Below are positions 34,097 through 41,103 of a DNA stretch of 64,000 nucleotides, in pieces. How positions within the stretch are numbered: position 1 is the first letter of the stretch; every line of letters begins with the position of its first letter. The DNA lies in NCBI RefSeq assembly GCF_014651615.1, contig NZ_BMXF01000002.1:923629-987628 (forward strand), read 5' to 3'. Under the pieces are notes generated by a model. That model ran no database searches. It was not told the DNA's origin and saw nothing but the letters and a program-made list of their open reading frames with translations. The stretch is from Persicitalea jodogahamensis (lineage in GTDB: Bacteria; Bacteroidota; Bacteroidia; Cytophagales; Spirosomataceae). The position numbers and the translations under genes are program-made.

Positions 34097-35545
34097 ATGA
34101 AAAAAGGACTATTAGCAGTGATGGGCGCAGTGCTGTTGACTTTCTTTTCCGGAGAGTCGGCCATAGCGCAGGGCTACCGGATCGAAGCCAACCTAAAAGG
34201 ACTACAGGATACGACGGCCATTCTTGGACACTACAAGTACAATGGTCAGCAGTTCATAGCCAAAGACACGGCTCGCTCTGATGCCAACGGGCTCATGGTG
34301 TTCGAAGGAAAAGAAAACCTGCCGGGTGGCTTGTACCTCATCCTGCTCCCGGGCCAGCAAAAGCTCGTGCAACTGGTGTATTCCGGTAAGGAAACTGATT
34401 TTTCCTTGCAAACCGACACCAGCAGCATTGTAAAAAGCATGGTTGTTAAAGGTTCTGAGGAAAACCAAATATTCTATGAATACCAACAGGAGCTTGGCAA
34501 AATCATGGAAGAAAGCAATGCGCTTAATCTTGAAAAAAAGCTAAAATCTGACCAAGTGAGTGCTGCATTGGTCAATAAGAAGCTCAATGATCTGCAGCAG
34601 AAATTTACCGACTACCAGAAGAAGTTCTTTGAGGATCACGCCGACACTTTCACTGCTAAGCTTTTCAAGGTGACGATGGAACCCGAAGTTCCGCCTGCGC
34701 CTCTGCTGGCCAATGGTCGTAAAGATTCGGTGTGGGTTTTTAACTACTACAAAAATCATTTCTGGGATAATTTCGACTTCGCCGACGAGCGCCTGTTACG
34801 GACGCCGTTTCTGCAGCCCAAGTTGGAGCGCTACGTAAAAGAGCTGATCGTGCAGGTCCCCGACTCGGTCAATAAAGACGCCGACGCGCTGATTCAGAAA
34901 GCCGCTAAAGCGGGAAACAAAGAGCTGAAATCGCAGATCGTCTACTACATTACGAGTGAATACGAAAATCCCAAAGTGGTGGGAACCGAGGGGGTTTTCG
35001 TTCATATGGCCGAAAAATACTACCTCTCTGGTCAAATGGAGGTATCGGAAGATGCCGTAAAGCGCATTGGTGAGCGGGTTGCCAGCATGAAGCCCCTGTT
35101 GGTGAATCAGGTCATTCCTAACCTGACGCTGTCGGATCCCGACAAAAAGCCGGTCAGTATTCATGGCATCAAGGCAGATTACACGGTTCTGTTCTTTTAC
35201 TCCCCCACCTGTGGCCATTGTAAGGACGCAGCCCCGAAGTTGAAGGAGTTTTATGACACCAATAAGGCGAAAGGAGCCAAGGTGCTGACCATTGCAACCG
35301 ACCAAAGCCCCGAAGACTGGAAGAAGTTCATTAAGGACTACAAGCTCGAGGAACTGTCGAACGGCTTTGATTATACGTATAAACACGACTTTCGCACGGA
35401 ATACGATGTCTATACAACGCCCACGATTTACGTTTTGGATAAAAACAAAAAGATCATTGCCCGCAAGATGCCCATCGAGCAGCTGGACGATTTCTTTAAT
35501 TTTTACCTGCGGAATCAGGAAGCCAAAAGTACCGCAGCGAATTAG
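34097..35545 (+). CDS. Secreted TlpA-like thiol-disulfide protein with DUF4369
   Basis: A 482-residue protein from the ATG at 34097, preceded by AAAGGAT; longer in-frame starts overlap the divergent gene. Order: signal peptide (to AIAQ near 24), DUF4369-like beta domain (about 25-110), a charged helical region (about 115-180), a DUF5106-like middle, and a C-terminal thioredoxin domain with C372-G-H-C375 (FFYSPTCGHCKDAAP). Such proteins are periplasmic oxidoreductases, thought to keep redox partners in the right state in Bacteroidota. The partner is unknown. Confidence 0.91.
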   Translation: MKKGLLAVMGAVLLTFFSGESAIAQGYRIEANLKGLQDTTAILGHYKYNGQQFIAKDTARSDANGLMVFEGKENLPGGLYLILLPGQQKLVQLVYSGKETDFSLQTDTSSIVKSMVVKGSEENQIFYEYQQELGKIMEESNALNLEKKLKSDQVSAALVNKKLNDLQQKFTDYQKKFFEDHADTFTAKLFKVTMEPEVPPAPLLANGRKDSVWVFNYYKNHFWDNFDFADERLLRTPFLQPKLERYVKELIVQVPDSVNKDADALIQKAAKAGNKELKSQIVYYITSEYENPKVVGTEGVFVHMAEKYYLSGQMEVSEDAVKRIGERVASMKPLLVNQVIPNLTLSDPDKKPVSIHGIKADYTVLFFYSPTCGHCKDAAPKLKEFYDTNKAKGAKVLTIATDQSPEDWKKFIKDYKLEELSNGFDYTYKHDFRTEYDVYTTPTIYVLDKNKKIIARKMPIEQLDDFFNFYLRNQEAKSTAAN

Positions 35546-35661
35546 CTATCGGCTACCGACTTTTTGGCATTGAAATCATCGTCGGCAGTTTGGCAAAATC
35601 AAGTACTGATCCGAAAATCCCCAGTAGCGAATCGCATCTCAAAGTCGATCGGGGTGTCCTG

Positions 35662-35692
35662 TGGCGGCCGACCGCCGAAAGCCGACCGCCAG
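35662..35692. other. GC-rich direct repeats / short inverted repeat between convergent genes
   Basis: Two copies of GCCGACCGCC (35667-35676 and 35681-35690) lie between TGGCGG and CCGCCA, which can pair. It sits immediately after the end of the minus-strand lipoprotein gene. There is no T run, so calling it a terminator is uncertain. Confidence 0.4.
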
Positions 35693-35694
35693 TC

Positions 35695-36849
35695 TTAATA
35701 CTTTTCATAAAAGCTCCGAAGCTTACTCGTCAGTCGGTTATAAATGGGCTTGCTGAACTCCACGAAAAGGTCTTGTGGCTGCGGCGGATTGGTTTCGCGC
35801 GATTTAGTCATACGTAGTTGAGCCGCATCGAGCGCGCGCTCATCGCCGTTGTAGCTACCCCATTCCGAAACCCAGGTGTACTCGCCCGGAAATTTGTCCT
35901 GAAATACGATTTTCTTCGTGTTGAAATCCTGAATCTGCATATCCAGGAGGCCGCGCGATACGACCGTCTTGCGGTTGCGGCTCAACTTGGCTTTCACCTT
36001 GCCGTATACCGGTACTTTTTTGCCATCTACGGTCACCTCACCTGTCTTTACGCTATCCTTGCTGGTGACTTCCTCAGTGTTCCTTTCCACGAGCGTCTGG
36101 CCTACTACAAAGTCGTCGAACTGTAAGGTGACAACATGATCGGGTTTCACCTGGTCAGCCGTAGCTTCCTGAGGCGTATAAAAACGCACAAACTTGTTCA
36201 GACGCCGGTTGGTTTGCAGAAATTCGTTGATGCGCTCCTGAAAATATGCATTGCTCAACTGGTAGGCGCGGGATGTCACCAACACCTGCTCCACAACTAC
36301 CTTGAAAGATGCTGCTTCGTAGGCCTCATCCAACTTTTGCGTCGCGCCCTGGTAGTTGGGTACCATTTCGTTGGCTATTTCAAAGTTTTCAAAAGCAATT
36401 CGTGCGTTTTCGCGTCCGCCTTTACTAAGAGCGCTTTGCCCGGCTTCGTAGCGGGCGGAGGCGGCCATGTCGCGGGCATTGCGCTCCTGGTCGAAGTAGC
36501 TTCGTGCCGTGACCAGGCGGGCGCAGGCGGCGCAATTCTGAATGGCGTTGTAGAGGGTGTTCAGCTTCGTGTAAGTCGCCGCGGCGCGTTCGTGGCGGAA
36601 AGGGTCAGAGGAGTTTTCGTTCCGTCGCAAATCATCCTGGTGCTGCTGAACGGCCAGGGGGTAGGCCTCTTTCAATATTTCAGCCGAAGACGACCTGGCA
36701 TTGTCATCTACCTTGGGTATGGCTAGCAGCACCGACTGATCGTAATCACCGCGTTTCAGGGATTTTTTTGCAGACTTACAACTTTGAAGTCCTTCAACTA
36801 CGCTCAGGATGACAAAGAAGGAAAGGAATAGGGAGAGTAATCTTTTCAT
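35695..36849 (-). CDS. Lipoprotein of unknown function with helical (TPR-like) region
   Basis: The 384-residue protein is not recognised. The N-terminus is a lipoprotein signal (ILSVVEGLQSCKSAKK, Cys near residue 24), part of which is encoded by a dispersed repeat (see 36791-36819). Residues about 30-185 are helical and TPR-like (NARIAFENFEIANEMVPNYQGATQKLDEAYE). The C-terminal half is beta-type, with VTLQFDDFVVGQT and FQDKFPGEYTWVSEWGSYNGDERAL. It has two Cys at CAAC near residue 114. It could be an envelope assembly factor, but nothing in the sequence proves this. Confidence 0.8.
   Translation of the reverse strand: MKRLLSLFLSFFVILSVVEGLQSCKSAKKSLKRGDYDQSVLLAIPKVDDNARSSSAEILKEAYPLAVQQHQDDLRRNENSSDPFRHERAAATYTKLNTLYNAIQNCAACARLVTARSYFDQERNARDMAASARYEAGQSALSKGGRENARIAFENFEIANEMVPNYQGATQKLDEAYEAASFKVVVEQVLVTSRAYQLSNAYFQERINEFLQTNRRLNKFVRFYTPQEATADQVKPDHVVTLQFDDFVVGQTLVERNTEEVTSKDSVKTGEVTVDGKKVPVYGKVKAKLSRNRKTVVSRGLLDMQIQDFNTKKIVFQDKFPGEYTWVSEWGSYNGDERALDAAQLRMTKSRETNPPQPQDLFVEFSKPIYNRLTSKLRSFYEKY
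36791..36819 (-). repeat. GTCATCCTGAGCGTAGT-type dispersed repeat inside a signal peptide
   Basis: On the minus strand this reads GTCATCCTGAGCGTAGTTGA followed by AGG, preceded by TTCTTT. It is the known bacterial dispersed repeat whose translation gives ILSVVEG. Here it codes for FVILSVVEG within the signal peptide of the 384-residue lipoprotein. The coding frame and lipobox stay intact. Only one copy was seen in the window. Confidence 0.75.
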
Positions 36850-37268
36850 GGCGGAGAGGGGCTTTACTGGAATTTACCGGCAAAATAGGGCTGATGGACT
36901 ACAAAGACAAGGGAGAAGGGGCAGAAGTTAGTGTGTGGTAAGTCTGGCAGAGAATTGAGCAATCAGACATCTCTCATTATTTTACCACTGGTCATTTATT
37001 AAATTTTAAATGAGTTCAGAACCTAACTTTGCGGTATGATTTATACCATCGGAATTTTCATTTCCTTTTTTCTGGCTGCTCTCATTCTGACGAAAAAGGG
37101 CAGCGACAGAAGATGCGACAACAAAATGTATAGCAGCGCATGCTATGGGTTATGGAGTAGATGTACCCTATAAAGGGGAATGCAAAAAATAAAGTCCTTT
37201 TGGAAAAGCGAATGATAAAACAATGCCCTGTACAGGACATCACGAATTAGCAGCATGCCGTTACCAAA
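36850..37268. other. Intergenic region with a degraded regulator start
   Basis: About 420 bases without an intact gene. It contains the relic described at 37036-37194, a short CCTGTACAGG palindrome near 37228, and otherwise AT-rich sequence with no clear promoter. Confidence 0.55.
37036..37194 (+). pseudogene. Remnant of a 7TM-type AraC-family regulator, fused to unrelated sequence
   Basis: A 45-codon frame from the ATG at 37036 begins MIYTIGIFISFFLAALILTKKG, which resembles the start of Bacteroidota AraC-type regulators with an N-terminal 7TM region. It loses similarity after about 22 residues. A second frame then reads AAHAMGYGVDVPYKGECKK to a TAA at 37192-37194, also resembling the tail of another gene. 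Together this looks like a junction of two broken genes. Both assignments come from memory of family sequences and are tentative. Confidence 0.4.
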
Positions 37269-37496
37269 CTACCCAAAAAACTTTCGGATCAAGATAATGA
37301 TGACATTCAACAAAAGGCTGAATAGAATCATGGTGGTAATGGGAAAATAGAAGCGGGAGTTTTCCCTCTCAATACGGATATCACCCGGCAGTCGCCCGAT
37401 CCAGTGCAGCTTGTCATGCAGGAAGTAGATCGCAATGCCGATGAAGACGATGGCCATGCCTAGTACGATGATGTATTTACCGGTCGAGGAGGTCAT
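37269..37496 (-). CDS. DUF2905 family small membrane protein
   Basis: The 75-residue protein has two transmembrane helices (about 8-26 and 53-71) flanking a conserved loop HWIGRLPGDIRIERENSRFYFPI, the hallmark of DUF2905. Function is unknown; members are widespread small inner-membrane proteins. It precedes nothing co-directional closely: pyrR starts 574 bases upstream and ends 34 bases before it on the same strand, so the two may be co-transcribed. Confidence 0.9.
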   Translation of the reverse strand: MTSSTGKYIIVLGMAIVFIGIAIYFLHDKLHWIGRLPGDIRIERENSRFYFPITTMILFSLLLNVIIILIRKFFG

Positions 37497-37530
37497 TGTA
37501 TTTTACTATGTTTTGCCACTCAGAAAAAGC

Positions 37531-38070
37531 TCAATCCACGAGCCAAATGCGGTCGGCCTCAAAGCCCTGCTCTTTCCATTCCACCAATACCCGCTGACTG
37601 TCAAGGGTGTTGACCTTCATGCCTACATAGTCAGGATCAATTGGTAAATCGCGGTTGTAGCGTCGGTCTATGAGCACCAGCAACTCCACGCATTCGGGAC
37701 GGCCAAAGGCGGTCATGGCGTCGAGGGCAGCGCGCACCATGCGGCCAGTAGCTACCACATCGTCAATTAGAATCACATTCTTGTTCTCGATCAAAAACGG
37801 TACCTGTGTTTTACTGGGGACGATGGGAGAGTCGCGCCGCCGGAAATCGTCGCGGTAAAAACTGGCATCGATGTAGCCTAACGGAATCACTTCACCTGTA
37901 CGCTCGCGTAACTCGGCCGTCACGCGCTCGGCCAGATGAATGCCGCGAGGCTGCAGTCCGAGTACCACCGAACGTGAAAAGTCGCGGTGGTTTTCGATTA
38001 GTTGCTGACAAAGCCGGCTAACCATGATTTCAAGCAAAGGGCTGCTGAGAATGAGGCGTTTTTGGGACAT
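37531..38070 (-). CDS. pyrR: PyrR-type uracil phosphoribosyltransferase / pyrimidine regulator
   Basis: A 179-residue protein from the ATG at 38070; the open frame runs 19 codons further upstream, but only through the palindromic repeat. The PRPP-binding motif is VILIDDVVATGRMVRAALDAM, preceded by LGLQPRGIHLAERV and GYIDASFYRDDF. PyrR proteins bind pyr mRNA to cause attenuation and also have weak UPRT activity. No pyr operon is adjacent, so only the enzyme family is firm. The DUF2905 gene follows by 34 bases. Confidence 0.92.
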   Translation of the reverse strand: MSQKRLILSSPLLEIMVSRLCQQLIENHRDFSRSVVLGLQPRGIHLAERVTAELRERTGEVIPLGYIDASFYRDDFRRRDSPIVPSKTQVPFLIENKNVILIDDVVATGRMVRAALDAMTAFGRPECVELLVLIDRRYNRDLPIDPDYVGMKVNTLDSQRVLVEWKEQGFEADRIWLVD

Positions 38071-38081
38071 TGATTTAGTGG

Positions 38082-38147
38082 ATAACGGATAGTGGATAAT
38101 GGGTAATGCGGGTTTTTCATTATCCATTATCCACTACCAACTATCAA
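38082..38147. repeat. GGATAATGG palindrome between pyrR and pth
   Basis: AGTGGATAATGGGTAATG at 38091-38108 pairs with CATTATCCATTATCCACT at 38118-38135 (18 pairs, one G-U) around a 9-base loop ending in TTTTT. The flanks add more GGATA and TATCAATTC units. It lies between divergent genes and resembles the element at 15976-16130. Confidence 0.75.
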
Positions 38148-38203
38148 TTCAATTAAGTTTGTGGCTAAATTAAAGTCTTAACCACGACTTTCCGAAACAT
38201 TTT

Positions 38204-38764
38204 ATGAAATACCTTATTGCCGGGCTGGGAAACATAGGCCCTGAGTATGCGCTCACTCGTCACAACATTGGATTCATGGTATTGGATCGGCTGGCTGCAC
38301 AGCATGATTTCAAGTTTTCATTCGAGCGGCTCGCCTACACAGCCGAATGGAAACACAAAGGGCGGCACATCCATTTTATCAAGCCGACCACTTACATGAA
38401 TCTGAGTGGTAAAGCGATCCGCTATTACATGGATGCTCACAAAATTCCGGTTGAAAACGTACTGGTTGTGGTAGATGAACTGCAACTTGACTTCGGTACA
38501 CTGCGACTTAAGCCTAAGGGATCGCACGGTGGACACAACGGATTACGCAACATCGAGGAGGTACTGGGGACCGCACAGTATCCGCGCCTCCGTTTTGGAG
38601 TAGGTAACGATTTCCCACGTGGACGGCAGGTAGACTACGTCCTTGCCCCGTTTTCCAATCCCGAAATGGACGAACTTCCGGCGATTCTGGATCGGGCGGG
38701 CGATATGGTTTTGTCTTTTTGCACTTTGGGGCTACAACAAACCATGAATATATTCAACCAATGA
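38204..38764 (+). CDS. pth: Peptidyl-tRNA hydrolase
   Basis: The 186-residue enzyme releases tRNA from drop-off peptidyl-tRNAs. It shows the conserved LIAGLGNIGPEYALTRHNIGF with the catalytic histidine, KPTTYMNLSGKAI, VVVDELQLDFGTLRLKPKGSHGGHNGLRNI and RLRFGVGNDFPRG. Length and order match the standard bacterial enzyme. It is divergent from pyrR and followed by a 242-base AT-rich gap. Confidence 0.97.
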   Translation: MKYLIAGLGNIGPEYALTRHNIGFMVLDRLAAQHDFKFSFERLAYTAEWKHKGRHIHFIKPTTYMNLSGKAIRYYMDAHKIPVENVLVVVDELQLDFGTLRLKPKGSHGGHNGLRNIEEVLGTAQYPRLRFGVGNDFPRGRQVDYVLAPFSNPEMDELPAILDRAGDMVLSFCTLGLQQTMNIFNQ

Positions 38765-39006
38765 TTGTACTATATAAAGAATTTTGCATTTTTTGAAGAC
38801 AGTATCAAATAGGCCATAATTCAGAAGATAATTTTATGTTATTTGGGATTTTAACTAAAACAAGTCAAAAATTAGGTTTTGAGGGCTAGATGAGAAATAA
38901 CATACCAAATAATATTTTGTGATGTACCTACATCTAATTTGGTAATATCGAACTATACAAGGACCTTTGTGCGTTCACAACATGAAAATAAAAATAGCAC
39001 AAAACA

Positions 39007-39483
39007 ATGAATAGTTCAAAAATTAGTTTTATCTTTGCCGGAGTATTGGGAGTAATACTCAGCGCAAGTCCAGTTGATAGTTTCTCATACAATACGAATG
39101 CTGATACCAGCGCCAAGGCACAATTGTTGCACAAAGGAACCGAAGTCCAGTTTTCGTCGTACATTCAGGAGAACCTGACACGGTTTAGCAAGAAGGATGA
39201 GTGGAAAACAGTAGAAAAAATTGTGACCACATACAGTCAGTCACCGTCTAAGCTACTCAGTTCGTCCGTTGCAGACCAACAAGCCTTTACGGTTGCTGCA
39301 AAGACACTGGCCAAAAAACTCAACCGTCAGAAAGACGAGAAAGCCGAACAGTGGTCTCGCAATCTGACCAAGACGGTCAACAATATTCAGGTTATCTGGA
39401 ATTTTGACCTTGACAGTCTGACACCAAAAGCAATTGAAACGCCGCTTTACGTGGCTCCGGCCGATGTAAAGTCAGCCATCTAA
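39007..39483 (+). CDS. Secreted protein of unknown function
   Basis: The 158-residue protein is not recognised. A signal peptide (about 1-26, FIFAGVLGVILSASPVDSFS) is followed by a mature, mainly helical part with no Cys, such as FSSYIQENLTRFSKKDEWKTVEKIVTTYSQ and QAFTVAAKTLAKKLNRQKDEKAEQWSRNLTKTV. It stands alone with an AT-rich upstream region and a strong terminator downstream. Export to the periplasm or beyond is the only inference. Confidence 0.78.
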   Translation: MNSSKISFIFAGVLGVILSASPVDSFSYNTNADTSAKAQLLHKGTEVQFSSYIQENLTRFSKKDEWKTVEKIVTTYSQSPSKLLSSSVADQQAFTVAAKTLAKKLNRQKDEKAEQWSRNLTKTVNNIQVIWNFDLDSLTPKAIETPLYVAPADVKSAI

Positions 39484-39542
39484 AATAAAAAGTACTGAAG
39501 TACTGAAAGATAATAAAGGTTAAGGGTTTAGGAATAGTCAGC

Positions 39543-39578
39543 ATAGAGCCACTCCAATTGGAGTGGCTCTATCTTTTT
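39543..39578 (+). terminator. Perfect 13-bp terminator hairpin, overlapping the next gene's stop
   Basis: ATAGAGCCACTCC at 39543-39555 pairs with GGAGTGGCTCTAT at 39560-39572 around AATT, followed by CTTTTT. It terminates the upstream plus-strand gene. Its right arm contains the stop codon (39569-39571) of the convergent OmpA-family gene. Confidence 0.88.
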
Positions 39579-40981
39579 ACAGGTTCCGCCCATACTTCTA
39601 CCCGCCGGTTCTGGCGGCGGGATACTTCTGAGTTATTACTAGCCAGCGGGCGCGTCGGTCCGTAGCCCTTAGTTTCCACCCGATCAACGTCAATGCCTTT
39701 ACCGATCAGATAATCCCGGGCTATTACTGCCCGCTGCTGTGAGAGGCTTATGTTTTTATCAAAATCTCCCACATTATCGGTATGGCCCAATAGTCTGAAT
39801 TTTAAATCAGTACGCTCTCTGATGAAATTTGTCAGCGTATCCAAAGCCGAACGGGCTTCACTGGTAAGGCTGGAGTCGCTTTGGGAAAAAGGCAGTGTCG
39901 AAATTGGTTTATCAAAATTCTCCTCCCGCAAATTCATGAGCGTTTTGGTTTCGCCACCGCCGGCTTGCGGAGTCACCACGATGCTCTTTGCCTCGAAGCC
40001 CGGGCTCAAAGCGGTGATCCGGTAAGTCTCGAGCGGTCGCAGCTGGAACCGATAACTACCGTCGATGGCTTTGGAACGGGCGATAATCGAGTCGCTGGTA
40101 GAGCGGCGCACAAGTACATCCACGTCCGCAAGGCGATCCAGGGTACGACCATTGAACACTTTGCCCGAGACTTCCACGGGTTCAACCGCAGGCATTGCTT
40201 TCACCACGACCCTTTCCAGCATATTGCCTTCGGGTTTGGGAGGTGGTACTTCGCGCGGCTGTGATACACGAGGCTTCTCCGAAATTGTCCGGGCCAGCCG
40301 CTTAAAGCTCTGTTGCACGAATATGGGCGTCATTACCCGGTCGTAAAGGCGGATAAGGGCCACGGCCCCCGGACTGGCCTCATTCTTTGCGACCAAATCA
40401 TCCTGGAAAAAGTTGAGTACCTGCTCCTGCCCCAGCACGGCCTCATCGCCGGGATCAATGAATTCCACCTTCGATTCGCCATCCACGTACATCTTGATAA
40501 GGTGGGTCTCGGCGTCGCGTGAAAAAACGTAGTGCACGTATTCTTTGGGTTTTACAGGGGCTTTCTCGCCGGTGGCGAAATTGAAGAAATTGAGGCGTCC
40601 TTCGTATATGTAGCAGCCATTGTCCGACTTGCGGTTCTTGAAGTCAAGTACCCGCTTCCAGCTTTCAAGTTCGTCCAGACGAAAATAAATCTCCACGGTG
40701 TAGGAGCCGCTCATCAGGTTGAAGCCCTCCTGGTTGTTGAACTGCAAACCCGAATTGGCCTCGAACTGATACACCGTTCGCTTCTGCTTGCCTAGTTCGG
40801 GCAATACTTCTTCGATGTACTTGCCTTCAGTCCCAAGAATATGGAGTTCCGGGGCGCTATCGGAGTAGCTTTTCAGACCGTCGCTGAAATCGTAAGTATA
40901 TACCTTCTGAGCATTGGTTTTAATTAAAAAACAACCACAAAGAAGTAAGCAAATCAAAAGTCCTCGCCGCACAGAAACCAT
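39569..40981 (-). CDS. OmpA-family protein with N-terminal LamG-like domain
   Basis: The 470-residue secreted protein has a signal peptide (to TNAQ near residue 25). A concanavalin/LamG-like domain follows (about 27-220, SGSYTVEIYFRLDELESWKRVLDF and HYVFSRDAETHLIKMYVDGE), then a carboxypeptidase-regulatory-like domain (about 270-345, VSGKVFNGRTLDRLADVDVLVRR). The C-terminal OmpA domain has FRLLGHTDNVGDFDKNISLSQQRAVIARDYLI and NRRVEV, the peptidoglycan-binding region. It is a cell-envelope anchor with a lectin-like part; a surface ligand is not known. Confidence 0.92.
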   Translation of the reverse strand: MVSVRRGLLICLLLCGCFLIKTNAQKVYTYDFSDGLKSYSDSAPELHILGTEGKYIEEVLPELGKQKRTVYQFEANSGLQFNNQEGFNLMSGSYTVEIYFRLDELESWKRVLDFKNRKSDNGCYIYEGRLNFFNFATGEKAPVKPKEYVHYVFSRDAETHLIKMYVDGESKVEFIDPGDEAVLGQEQVLNFFQDDLVAKNEASPGAVALIRLYDRVMTPIFVQQSFKRLARTISEKPRVSQPREVPPPKPEGNMLERVVVKAMPAVEPVEVSGKVFNGRTLDRLADVDVLVRRSTSDSIIARSKAIDGSYRFQLRPLETYRITALSPGFEAKSIVVTPQAGGGETKTLMNLREENFDKPISTLPFSQSDSSLTSEARSALDTLTNFIRERTDLKFRLLGHTDNVGDFDKNISLSQQRAVIARDYLIGKGIDVDRVETKGYGPTRPLASNNSEVSRRQNRRVEVWAEPVKR

Positions 40982-41103
40982 AAGCCAAAAATAGGGTAAA
41001 TAGCCTGCAATGGGAATATGTCGCAGAATTTATTCGTAAATTAAAGTTTTTAACGACTGAACGCGAATATTTATTCGTTCTTTATTCAGTCTTGCCCTAC
41101 ACT

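Noticed and set aside
38071-38127. N-terminal extension of pyrR
   Set aside because: The extra 19 codons come only from the GGATAATGG palindrome. The ATG at 38070 gives the usual PyrR start.
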